A DNA stretch of 28,353 bases from Hyphomicrobiales bacterium (GTDB taxonomy: Bacteria > Pseudomonadota > Alphaproteobacteria > Rhizobiales > Beijerinckiaceae), in NCBI GenBank assembly GCA_900299065.1, contig OMIJ01000150.1, forward strand, positions 1 through 28,353, in the 5' to 3' direction. Made by a program: the position numbers and the translations under genes. The notes beneath the pieces are model-generated. The model did not search any database, was not told the origin of the DNA, and saw only the letters and a list, made by a program, of their open reading frames with translations. Positions 21,892-28,353 of the stretch are shown piece after piece; the stretch's first letter is position 1; every line of letters starts with the position of its first letter.

Positions 21892-22374
21892 TTAAGTTTT
21901 GCGCGAAGGCTTCACATTGGTGATGTGCCATTCGCCTTGCTTGTCGCGGCAGCCTGACCCGCTGAGGATCTGGCTGGGATGAGATCCTGATAATTCTGTC
22001 TCGAAATCCCGGCAGATCTGATCCTCGACAGCGCGGGCCTCGCTGGTTGGCAAGAAAGAACCTTTGACGCCCGAGACCGGATTGTCCCAACGCACCACTG
22101 CCCCATTGCCTTGGGGGTCGAGAGCAATCGCCAATGCACCTTTGGCGCGGCGCCAATCTTCCGAATCAAGTGCGGGAGAGAGGGGGGAGAGAGGCTTTGC
22201 AATTGAACCTGTGACATCTTCGCGCGAGACAAAGGAGGGCAAAGGCATCGACATGGAGCACGCACCAAGGCAAGCTATTCCATTGATCAGGAAAAGCTTT
22301 TTGAGCCAAGATGGGGGTCGTCTCCCAGCTTTTGCTAATCTTTGATTGGCTTTGGATGACACGGGACACACCAA
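21892..22374 (-). CDS. RT0821/Lpp0805-family surface lipoprotein
   Basis: The product is up to 160 residues. A positively charged N-terminus and hydrophobic core lead to the lipobox LGAC (Cys39). The body contains SEDWRRAKGALAIALDPQGN and VVRWDNPVSGVKGSFLP, matching alphaproteobacterial proteins annotated as RT0821/Lpp0805 family surface proteins, followed by a Cys pair (ICRDFETEL, SGCRDKQGEWHI). The function is unknown and it is probably membrane-anchored. The start is uncertain: the open frame begins at TTG 22374, with GTG candidates at 22371 and 22362, and no clear ribosome-binding site. It is divergent from pdxH and convergent with the TctC-like gene. Confidence 0.7.
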   Translation of the reverse strand: MVCPVSSKANQRLAKAGRRPPSWLKKLFLINGIACLGACSMSMPLPSFVSREDVTGSIAKPLSPLSPALDSEDWRRAKGALAIALDPQGNGAVVRWDNPVSGVKGSFLPTSEARAVEDQICRDFETELSGSHPSQILSGSGCRDKQGEWHITNVKPSRKT

Positions 22375-22428
22375 ATCGGAATCTTTGGTAAAGAGATTAG
22401 GTCTGATCCCTTAACAGCAGGTGACCGC

Positions 22429-23016
22429 GTGGACACAATTGATCCTTTTGCCCGGTTTAGCGCTTGGCTTGGTGAGGCTGAGGCAAGCGAGCCCAATGAC
22501 CCAAATGCCATGGCCTTATCTACGGTCGATGCGGATGGTATGCCCGATGTGCGCATGGTTTTGCTCAAAGGACATGATCAGGCAGGTTTCGTCTTTTACA
22601 CCAATCGTGAAAGCGCCAAGGGGCGCGAATTGGATGCAAGCTGGAAAGCGGCGGCCAATTTTCACTGGAAATCCCTGCGCCGTCAGGTGCGCATTCGCGG
22701 GCTGGTTGAGGAGGTGACGCAGTCTGAGTCTGACGCTTATTTTCAGTCACGCCCACGCGATAGCCGTATTGGCGCTTGGGCCAGTCAGCAATCAAGACCC
22801 ATGGAGGGGCGCTTTGCGCTTGAAAAAGCGGTGGCGCTTTATGCGGCCAAATATCCCATTGGTGAAGTGCCGCGCCCGCCCTATTGGATTGGCTATCGTA
22901 TACGCCCACTCTATATTGAGTTCTGGAAGGATATGCCGTTTCGCCTGCATGAGCGCCTTGTGTTTCGTCGCTCTTCTCTGGATCAGGCATGGCGCGTGGA
23001 GCATTTGTTCCCGTGA
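22429..23016 (+). CDS. pdxH: Pyridoxamine/pyridoxine 5'-phosphate oxidase
   Basis: PdxH uses FMN and oxygen to make pyridoxal 5'-phosphate, the active form of vitamin B6. The 195-residue protein has the expected order: DPFARFSAWL, the FMN-binding RMVLLKGHDQAGFVFYTN (42-59), SAKGRELDA, FHWKSLRRQVRIRGLVE, SRIGAWASQQS and the C-terminal RL-P-IEFW and WRVEHLFP. Translation starts at GTG 22429, supported by AGCAGG about 8 nt upstream. It overlaps or abuts the NUDIX gene, implying coupled translation. Confidence 0.95.
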   Translation: MDTIDPFARFSAWLGEAEASEPNDPNAMALSTVDADGMPDVRMVLLKGHDQAGFVFYTNRESAKGRELDASWKAAANFHWKSLRRQVRIRGLVEEVTQSESDAYFQSRPRDSRIGAWASQQSRPMEGRFALEKAVALYAAKYPIGEVPRPPYWIGYRIRPLYIEFWKDMPFRLHERLVFRRSSLDQAWRVEHLFP

Positions 23017-23453
23017 GTGTGGTGCGCCATTATCCTGCCCAGCCCTTGCTTGGCGTGAGTGTGGCTGTCGTGCGCGATGGCAGAATTCTACTGGGCCAGA
23101 GGCGCAAAGCACCATTTCAACATATTTATACTCTGCCCGGTGGGTTGGTGGAGCTGGGCGAGAATTTGAATGCGGCTGCTTTGCGTGAATTGCGCGAAGA
23201 AGCGCAGGTCCAAGCCGAGATCCTCGCCTTCAATGGTCATGCTGAGCTCATCCGCCGTGATGAGGCTGGCCGTATTGAAGCGCATTATGTAATCGCCAGT
23301 TTTGTTGCCCGCTGGCAAAAGGGCGAAGGGCAAGCTAGCGAAGAGATGGATCAGTTTATCTGGGCCGATCGCGCCCAGATCTCTCATCTGCCTTTGACGC
23401 CGGGGTTACATGACCTCTTATTGCGCGCATATGAACTTGCAAGATCGGGCTGA
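22989..23453 (+). CDS. NUDIX hydrolase
   Basis: The 154-residue protein has a Nudix box at about 51-73 (GGLVELGE, then REL-REE), which binds the metal and cleaves nucleoside diphosphates linked to another moiety. The glycine that usually follows the REUXEE segment is replaced by Gln (EEAQV). Two starts are possible: ATG 22989, overlapping pdxH by 28 bp, or GTG 23013, which overlaps the pdxH stop by 4 bp (GTGA) and fits homologue N-termini (VVRHYPAQPLLGV) better. Three bases separate it from the TIGR02301-family gene, a pairing I recall from other Rhizobiales. The substrate is unknown. Confidence 0.85.
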   Translation: MARGAFVPVSVVRHYPAQPLLGVSVAVVRDGRILLGQRRKAPFQHIYTLPGGLVELGENLNAAALRELREEAQVQAEILAFNGHAELIRRDEAGRIEAHYVIASFVARWQKGEGQASEEMDQFIWADRAQISHLPLTPGLHDLLLRAYELARSG

Positions 23454-23456
23454 GTT

Positions 23457-23966
23457 ATGCCACGCCTCGTCACCTTTTGCCTCTGTCTCTTGATCGCCGG
23501 ATCGGTTCCGGCTCAGGCGCAAAATTCATTACAAAATTTCTTTCAAAATTTGTTTCAGTCCTCGCCGCAAGCTCCCGCACAAGCCCCGCGCCAGAGCGCT
23601 CCGCGTCCTGCAGCGCCCCGCCCGCAAACGCAGCCCTCTCAGCCTGTGCCGCCTGACCAGCCGGCCCCCTATGAGCCGCAAATGCTCAGGCTGGCGGAGC
23701 TGCTGGGTTTATTGAGCTATTTACGTGAGCTGTGCGGGGCAGGAGATGCCGATCAATGGCGCGCGCAAATGGTCGCTTTACTGGAAGAGGAAGGCGCAAA
23801 TAGTCGGCGCAAAGAAAGGCTGGCGGGGGCGTTCAACCAGGGCTTTCAGGGCTATGAAATGAGCTATCGCAGCTGCACGTCCAATGCCCGTCTCGTTATG
23901 GCCAGAGCCATTCACGAAGGGGAGCGCTTAACGCGTGACCTCGCCAATCGTTATGGTGAGGATTGA
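23457..23966 (+). CDS. TIGR02301-family periplasmic protein
   Basis: The 169-residue protein begins with a cleavable signal peptide (cleavage likely after Ala21 in PAQA-QN), then a Pro/Gln/Ala-rich linker (about 37-70). The conserved domain follows: PYEPQMLRLAELLGLLSYLR with ELCGAGDADQWRAQM, and a second half containing FNQGFQGYEMSYRSCTSNAR. Two conserved cysteines (one in ELCG, one in RSCT) could form a disulfide. This matches the alphaproteobacterial TIGR02301 family, whose function is unknown. It follows the NUDIX gene by 3 bp, so the two are cotranscribed with pdxH. Confidence 0.8.
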   Translation: MPRLVTFCLCLLIAGSVPAQAQNSLQNFFQNLFQSSPQAPAQAPRQSAPRPAAPRPQTQPSQPVPPDQPAPYEPQMLRLAELLGLLSYLRELCGAGDADQWRAQMVALLEEEGANSRRKERLAGAFNQGFQGYEMSYRSCTSNARLVMARAIHEGERLTRDLANRYGED

Positions 23967-24049
23967 TCTTCACCCTTTTTCAGATGTCGAGTTAACCCTT
24001 TCTAAAGGTTGATCTCGCAGCTGGCCGCGATTGCCTCTATGGTCGGAGC

Positions 24050-24307
24050 ATGGAAACTGATCCCAATCTCTTTTTTGACGATATGAGCCTCGCTGATGAG
24101 CGTCGTGAAGCCATGCTCTATCTCGAGGAGGCTTTTGCCGAAGCCATTATGTCGGGTATTGACGGCGATTGTATTGCCCAAGCGGCCATTTTCTCTGCCT
24201 TGATGGAATTTGTCGGCACATATGGCGAAGAAGCTGTGGCGAAATTTGCCGAGCGACTGCCCGAGCGTATTCGTCAGGGCGAATTCACACTCTCGACCAA
24301 GCATTGA
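24050..24307 (+). CDS. Small conserved alphaproteobacterial protein of unknown function
   Basis: The 85-residue protein is acidic and apparently all-helical (DERREAMLYLEEAFAEAIMS, then GIDGDCIAQAAIFSALMEFV, GTYGEEAVAKFAERLPERIR). I recall very similar uncharacterised proteins from Rhizobiales but no named domain. It has no signal peptide or membrane segment. The clean ATG start and even, conserved-looking codon pattern support real coding. It lies 83 bp after the TIGR02301 gene and 5 bp from the convergent hydrolase gene. Confidence 0.65.
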   Translation: METDPNLFFDDMSLADERREAMLYLEEAFAEAIMSGIDGDCIAQAAIFSALMEFVGTYGEEAVAKFAERLPERIRQGEFTLSTKH

Positions 24308-24312
24308 GGGAT

Positions 24313-25629
24313 TCAGAGCTGACCCGGCTTCAGCTTGTAGAAAATGTGATTGCCGATCACATCCATTTTTTTGAGCTGCTTGGCCCAGCGCGGTTTGACG
24401 TAATTGGCATGATAATGCGTTGCCCCGCCGACATCCTCCACATAGGTTTGGCCTTGTGTCACTTCGCGCGCAATGCGCTGCGCAATCTGCCAGGGCTCTG
24501 GTTCGGTGATGCGCAAGGATTTACCCTCGCAGGCGAATGAGAATTGGCACGCATTCAGGCGATGTCGGTTTTGGTACACAACACCGCACACTGTAGGCGG
24601 GTATAACCCACTGGAGACCCGGTTGAGCACAACTTGCGCAACAGCGGCCTGGCCTTCTTCGGTTTCGCTGCGAGCTTCAAAATAAATAGCTTCGGCAAGG
24701 CAGCGTTGCTCGCGTGCCAGCTGATCGTGATCGAGAAGCGCTGCATAATTAGGCCGCTGGGGCGAGCTGCGCGGGATGAGAGAGAGCTGCGATTCTGTCG
24801 CACCCTTGGCAAGGCCCGCTTTGGTGTCTTTCGATATTTCGGCAATTTGCAGGGGCGTTTGATCGGCCGCCGTTGGCGTTGAAGAGGCCAGAGCAATCGC
24901 GCGGGGCACGGCAGGCGTGCTGCCATCCTGGCGCATATTGCGCGTGCCACCTGTGCGCAAGGTGAGGGAGGATATTTGCTCTTGTCCTATGGGCGAAGCG
25001 CCCGCTGAAGGTGAATGTGTGGTTGTGTGGGAGGGTGCGGGGTCACGGTCAAAACCAGCATTGGAGAATGTATCCTGATCATTGGCAGACCAGGGTTCAA
25101 AGCCCTCAAAGGCCAAATAATCTTCGGCAGACAAAACCAATTCTTCAGCGCGATAGCTGGCCAGATTGGCTTTGGCACGCAATTTGGCATCAAAAGTTGG
25201 CCTTAATCCGACATTGGGATTGCCCTTATTGGTGCGATCAGGCTGAGGAAAGGCTGTGGCACCTCGCTTGAGTTCGATCCGCGGTTCGATTTCATCCGGC
25301 CGCGTCAGAAACTCCTGACGCTCGCCCAAAGTCAGGCTGACTTTTTGCGCCAGAGTGTCATTGTTAAAAATGGCTCCTTTGGCAAAGCCGGAGAACTGGA
25401 ATTGACTCTGAAGAATATTGGCCATTCCCGTTTGGAGATTTGCAGGAATGAGATCTTTTGGCGCGTTTGTTTTGCCAATGCGTTCAGGGGCAAGGGAGGC
25501 GCCAATAGAGGCATTTTGTCCGGCTTCTGCTGTCAGAGAAATGACCAGCCCCATAGCCATGCACCAGGGAGCAAGGACATTGAGTGTCCATGCAATGTTT
25601 GACTGCCTGACATAATGAGACCGACGCAT
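24313..25629 (-). CDS. SleB-like cell wall hydrolase (Hydrolase_2 family)
   Basis: The 438-residue protein has an N-terminal hydrophobic segment (about 17-36, signal peptide or anchor), a roughly 270-residue low-complexity region rich in Ser, Thr, Pro, Ala and Gln, and a C-terminal catalytic domain (about 307-436). That domain shows CLAEAIYFEARSE with the catalytic Glu, GQAAVAQVVLNRV, YPPTVCGVVYQN, NACQFSFACEG and THYHANYVKPRW. SleB/CwlJ-type enzymes are lytic transglycosylase-like muramidases; in alphaproteobacteria homologues act on the cell wall during growth. The ATG at 25629, with AGG 7 nt upstream, is preferred to TTG 25635. It converges with the small gene. Confidence 0.88.
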   Translation of the reverse strand: MRRSHYVRQSNIAWTLNVLAPWCMAMGLVISLTAEAGQNASIGASLAPERIGKTNAPKDLIPANLQTGMANILQSQFQFSGFAKGAIFNNDTLAQKVSLTLGERQEFLTRPDEIEPRIELKRGATAFPQPDRTNKGNPNVGLRPTFDAKLRAKANLASYRAEELVLSAEDYLAFEGFEPWSANDQDTFSNAGFDRDPAPSHTTTHSPSAGASPIGQEQISSLTLRTGGTRNMRQDGSTPAVPRAIALASSTPTAADQTPLQIAEISKDTKAGLAKGATESQLSLIPRSSPQRPNYAALLDHDQLAREQRCLAEAIYFEARSETEEGQAAVAQVVLNRVSSGLYPPTVCGVVYQNRHRLNACQFSFACEGKSLRITEPEPWQIAQRIAREVTQGQTYVEDVGGATHYHANYVKPRWAKQLKKMDVIGNHIFYKLKPGQL

Positions 25630-25819
25630 ACGCAACCTGCACGACAGAGCGCAAATTATGATTGGTCGTGCTGTTTAAAACAGGTTTGGCCAATCGTATT
25701 TATGGTTATCGGGCTTTAAGATTGCGGACGGGTTACCGCTGGAGGCGTTGAGGCGTATCAAATTGGATCAGCTGATCGCCCTGACGAGTTTTGGGCCCGT
25801 CAGGGCATTGGCAATCTGG

Positions 25820-28282
25820 TCAAGCCTGACTGGTAGCTTTCTTGCCCAAGGCAGCTTGTGCTGCAGCCAGTCGGGCGATTGGCACACGGAAGGGCGAGCA
25901 AGAGACATAATCGAGGCTGACGGACTCACAAAAATGAATCGAGGCCGGATCGCCGCCATGTTCGCCGCAAATGCCAAGCTTTAGGCCATGCCTCGTCTTG
26001 CGGCCGCGCTCGGCGGCAAGGGCCACCAATTCACCCACACCCTCTTGATCAATAGTGACGAAGGGGTCATGGGGCAGAATGCCCTTGGCTGTGTAGGGGC
26101 CAAGGAATGAGGCTGCATCATCACGCGAAATGCCAAGAGTGGTCTGCGTGAGGTCGTTGGTGCCAAAGGAGAAGAATTCGGCAGTTTCAGCAATTTCAGC
26201 GGCCCGCAGAGCAGCGCGCGGCAATTCAATCATCGTGCCTACCTGATAGGGAATTTTGACACCAGTTTCTTTGGTGACGGCTTCGGCCATGGCCAGAATG
26301 CGAGATTTGGTTAGATCAAGTTCAGCCTTGGTCATGACCAGAGGAACCATGATTTCGGCTGTCACGGGCTTGCCAGTGCTTTTGCTTGCAGCAACAGCAC
26401 CTTCAAAAATAGCTCTTGCCTGCATTTCTGCAATTTCTGGATAGGCAATAGCAATGCGCACGCCTCTGAAGCCCAGCATTGGGTTAAACTCAAACAATTC
26501 GGTTGCACGGCGCTTGAGTTTATCGACGCTGGTGTTCATTGCCTGAGCAACTTCGGCAATTTCTGCATCTGTATGGGGCAGGAATTCATGCAATGGTGGA
26601 TCAAGCAGACGGATTGTGACCGGCAGGCCCGACATGATTTCAAACAGAGCTGTGAAATCGCTACGCTGCATGGGCAATAATTTGGCGAGTGCGGCGCGGC
26701 GACCCTTTTCATCATCGGCGAGAATCATTTCACGCACAGCAATGATGCGATCGCCTTCGAAGAACATATGTTCGGTGCGGCACAGGCCAATGCCTTCGGC
26801 ACCAAAGGTGCGAGCAACGCGCGCATCAGCAGGTGTGTCGGCATTGGTGCGCACTTTCATGCGGCGGCATTGATCGGCCCCTTGCATGAGAGTTGCAAAT
26901 TCGCCCGATAATTCGGGCTGTAACATAGCAACCGTGCCTTCGAGAACTTGCCCTGTAGAGCCGTCGATGGTGATCCAGTCGCCTTTTTTAAGGGCGCGGC
27001 CTGCTGAGCTTAATGTCTGTGCTGCATAATCAATTCGTATTGTGCCGGCGCCCGAGACACAGGGTTTACCCATGCCTCTGGCCACAACGGCTGCATGAGA
27101 GGTCATGCCGCCGCGTGTGGTGAGAATGCCTTCGGCAGCATGCATGCCATGAATATCTTCAGGCGAAGTTTCGACTCGCACCAGAATGACTTTGCGGCCT
27201 GCGGCTTTCAGAGCCTCGGCTTCATCCGAAGAGAAGACAATTTCACCGCTTGCGGCACCCGGTGAGGCCGGCAGGCCGGAGGCCAGAACTTTACGCTCTG
27301 CCTTAGGGTCAATGGTGGGATGCAGCAATTGATCAAGCGAGGCAGGATCGACGCGTGTAACGGCTTCCTGCTGACTGATCAGGCCATCATTGGCCATTTC
27401 CACAGCAATGCGCAATGAGGCTTTAGCTGTGCGTTTGCCATTACGTGTTTGCAGCATCCATAATTTGCCGCGCTCGACGGTAAATTCCAGATCCTGCATG
27501 TCGCGGTAATGCTTTTCGAGCAATTGCGTGATCTTGGAGAATTCCCGATAGACCTCGGGCAGCACGGTTTCCATTGAGGGCTTGTCGGAATGAGCAGCAA
27601 GGCGTGCCGCTTCTGTGATGTTTTGCGGTGTGCGAATGCCAGCCACCACATCTTCGCCCTGTGCATTGACGAGAAATTCGCCATAAAGCTCATGCGCGCC
27701 TGTGGATGGATTGCGCGTGAAGGCAACACCGGTTGCTGATGTCTCGCCCATATTGCCAAACACCATGGCCTGCACATTGACCGCAGTGCCCCAGCTCTCG
27801 GGGATGTCATTCAAGCGCCGATAGGTGATGGCGCGTTGGTTCATCCATGAGCCAAAAACAGCGCCAATGGCGCCCCATAATTGCTCCATGGAATCTTGCG
27901 GGAAAGGTTTGCCGCTGGCTTCTTCCACTTTGGCTTTGTAGCGCACAAGGATCTCGCGCCAGTCCTTGGCGGTCAGATCCGTGTCGAGCATGAAATTCTT
28001 GCGGTCTTTATAGTCTTCGAGAATTTCTTCGAAATTATGATGGTCAATGTCGAGCACCACATTGGAATACATTTGGATGAAGCGGCGATAGCTGTCATAG
28101 GCAAAGCGCTCATCGCCGGAATTTTTAGCCAATGCGTCGACGGTCACATCATTCAGGCCAAGATTGAGAACAGTATCCATCATGCCAGGCATGGAGGCTC
28201 TGGCGCCCGAGCGTACAGAGACGAGCAGAGGATTGGCGGCATCCCCAAAGCTGCGGCCGGTTAAGCTGCCGACGTGCTGAAG
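25820..28282 (-). CDS. ppdK: Pyruvate, phosphate dikinase, 5'-truncated by contig end
   Basis: PpdK interconverts pyruvate, ATP and phosphate with PEP, AMP and diphosphate. About 820 C-terminal residues are present; the family is near 880-900, so roughly 70 N-terminal residues are missing. The order is intact: NPLLVSVRSGARASMPGMMD of the nucleotide-binding domain, the phosphohistidine domain with GGMTSHAAVVARG (catalytic His at 27097-27095), and the PEP/pyruvate barrel ending in TNDLTQTTLG and LGICGEHGGDPAS (catalytic Cys at 25969-25967). The frame runs on by chance through the adapter to an in-frame ATG at 28351, giving 23 spurious residues (MIRRPPRSTQ...) that must be removed. The coding sequence stops at base 28282. 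Confidence 0.96.
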   Translation of the reverse strand, partial: LQHVGSLTGRSFGDAANPLLVSVRSGARASMPGMMDTVLNLGLNDVTVDALAKNSGDERFAYDSYRRFIQMYSNVVLDIDHHNFEEILEDYKDRKNFMLDTDLTAKDWREILVRYKAKVEEASGKPFPQDSMEQLWGAIGAVFGSWMNQRAITYRRLNDIPESWGTAVNVQAMVFGNMGETSATGVAFTRNPSTGAHELYGEFLVNAQGEDVVAGIRTPQNITEAARLAAHSDKPSMETVLPEVYREFSKITQLLEKHYRDMQDLEFTVERGKLWMLQTRNGKRTAKASLRIAVEMANDGLISQQEAVTRVDPASLDQLLHPTIDPKAERKVLASGLPASPGAASGEIVFSSDEAEALKAAGRKVILVRVETSPEDIHGMHAAEGILTTRGGMTSHAAVVARGMGKPCVSGAGTIRIDYAAQTLSSAGRALKKGDWITIDGSTGQVLEGTVAMLQPELSGEFATLMQGADQCRRMKVRTNADTPADARVARTFGAEGIGLCRTEHMFFEGDRIIAVREMILADDEKGRRAALAKLLPMQRSDFTALFEIMSGLPVTIRLLDPPLHEFLPHTDAEIAEVAQAMNTSVDKLKRRATELFEFNPMLGFRGVRIAIAYPEIAEMQARAIFEGAVAASKSTGKPVTAEIMVPLVMTKAELDLTKSRILAMAEAVTKETGVKIPYQVGTMIELPRAALRAAEIAETAEFFSFGTNDLTQTTLGISRDDAASFLGPYTAKGILPHDPFVTIDQEGVGELVALAAERGRKTRHGLKLGICGEHGGDPASIHFCESVSLDYVSCSPFRVPIARLAAAQAALGKKATSQA

Positions 28283-28353
28283 CTGTCTCTTATACACATC
28301 TGACGCTGCCGACGATACTCCTTGTGTAGATCTCGGTGGTCGCCGTATCATTA
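28283..28353. other. Nextera read-1/i5 adapter with index (sequencing artefact)
   Basis: The Tn5 mosaic end in reverse (CTGTCTCTTATACACATCT, 28283-28301) is followed by GACGCTGCCGACGA, an 8-nt index TACTCCTT (28316-28323, reverse complement of AAGGAGTA, which I recall as i5 index 507) and the P5-side sequence from 28324. This is library adapter, not genome. Confidence 0.98.

Noticed and set aside
1..28353. Mobile element suggested by Tn5 mosaic ends at both termini
   Set aside because: The mosaic ends are joined to Illumina adapter and index sequence, so they come from tagmentation in library preparation, not a genomic transposon. No transposase or terminal-repeat pair was seen inside.

Overview
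This window looks like one assembled contig from an alphaproteobacterium, most likely of the Hyphomicrobiales (Rhizobiales). That placement rests on remembered family distributions and gene order, not on a search. Pointers are the tightly overlapped lgt-midA-pgeF operon, UbiK and COQ9-type proteins, a TIGR02301-family protein, an RT0821/Lpp0805-type lipoprotein, a SleB-type cell wall hydrolase and a DmdB-like acyl-CoA ligase. The contig is capped at both ends by untrimmed Illumina Nextera adapter (1-32 and 28283-28353), so true genomic sequence is 33-28282. I see no rRNA, tRNA, CRISPR array, insertion sequence or phage gene.

Layout. 33-1040 (+): the tail of a GatB/YqeY protein, then a two-gene YeeE/YedE-type membrane transporter pair. 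3743-1052 (-): lgt-midA-pgeF, with 4-bp and 1-bp overlaps. 3967-6630 (+): ubiK-like gene, a structured 300-bp spacer, ybjN-like gene, proC and a TetR/COQ9-like gene. 8277-6649 (-) and 8430-8915 (+): an acyl-CoA ligase divergent from a MarR regulator, with a 19-bp perfect inverted repeat between them. 8985-9206 (+): a small unknown gene meeting an L,D-transpeptidase lipoprotein (9866-9261, -) at a shared strong terminator. 10117-11049 (+): a histone-deacetylase-family amidohydrolase. 18001-11055 (-): fabI, a histidine phosphatase, a 1346-residue Pls/PosA-type non-ribosomal peptide synthetase and aroC. 18213-19659 (+): an ECF-like sigma factor and its probable membrane anti-sigma factor. 20595-19663 (-): a CbpA-type DnaJ. 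20830-21885 (+): an orphan TctC-type binding protein. 22374-21892 (-): a lipoprotein. 22429-24307 (+): pdxH, NUDIX, TIGR02301 and a small conserved protein. 25629-24313 (-): SleB-like hydrolase. 28282-25820 (-): ppdK, truncated at its 5' end by the contig end.

Most of the window is housekeeping: lipoprotein maturation, peptidoglycan editing, proline, chorismate, PLP, fatty acid and ubiquinone-related functions. The clear accessory element is the synthetase at 16293-12253. It has one adenylation domain and one carrier domain, no recognisable condensation or thioesterase domain, and a C-terminal half of membrane segments alternating with three hexapeptide-repeat (left-handed beta-helix-like) regions. 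This is the architecture of the epsilon-poly-lysine synthetase (Pls) family. Its predicted substrate pocket contains two acidic residues, which suggests a basic amino acid, so it is a candidate maker of a cationic homopoly(amino acid) or an aminoacylated product. This is the best lead in the window.
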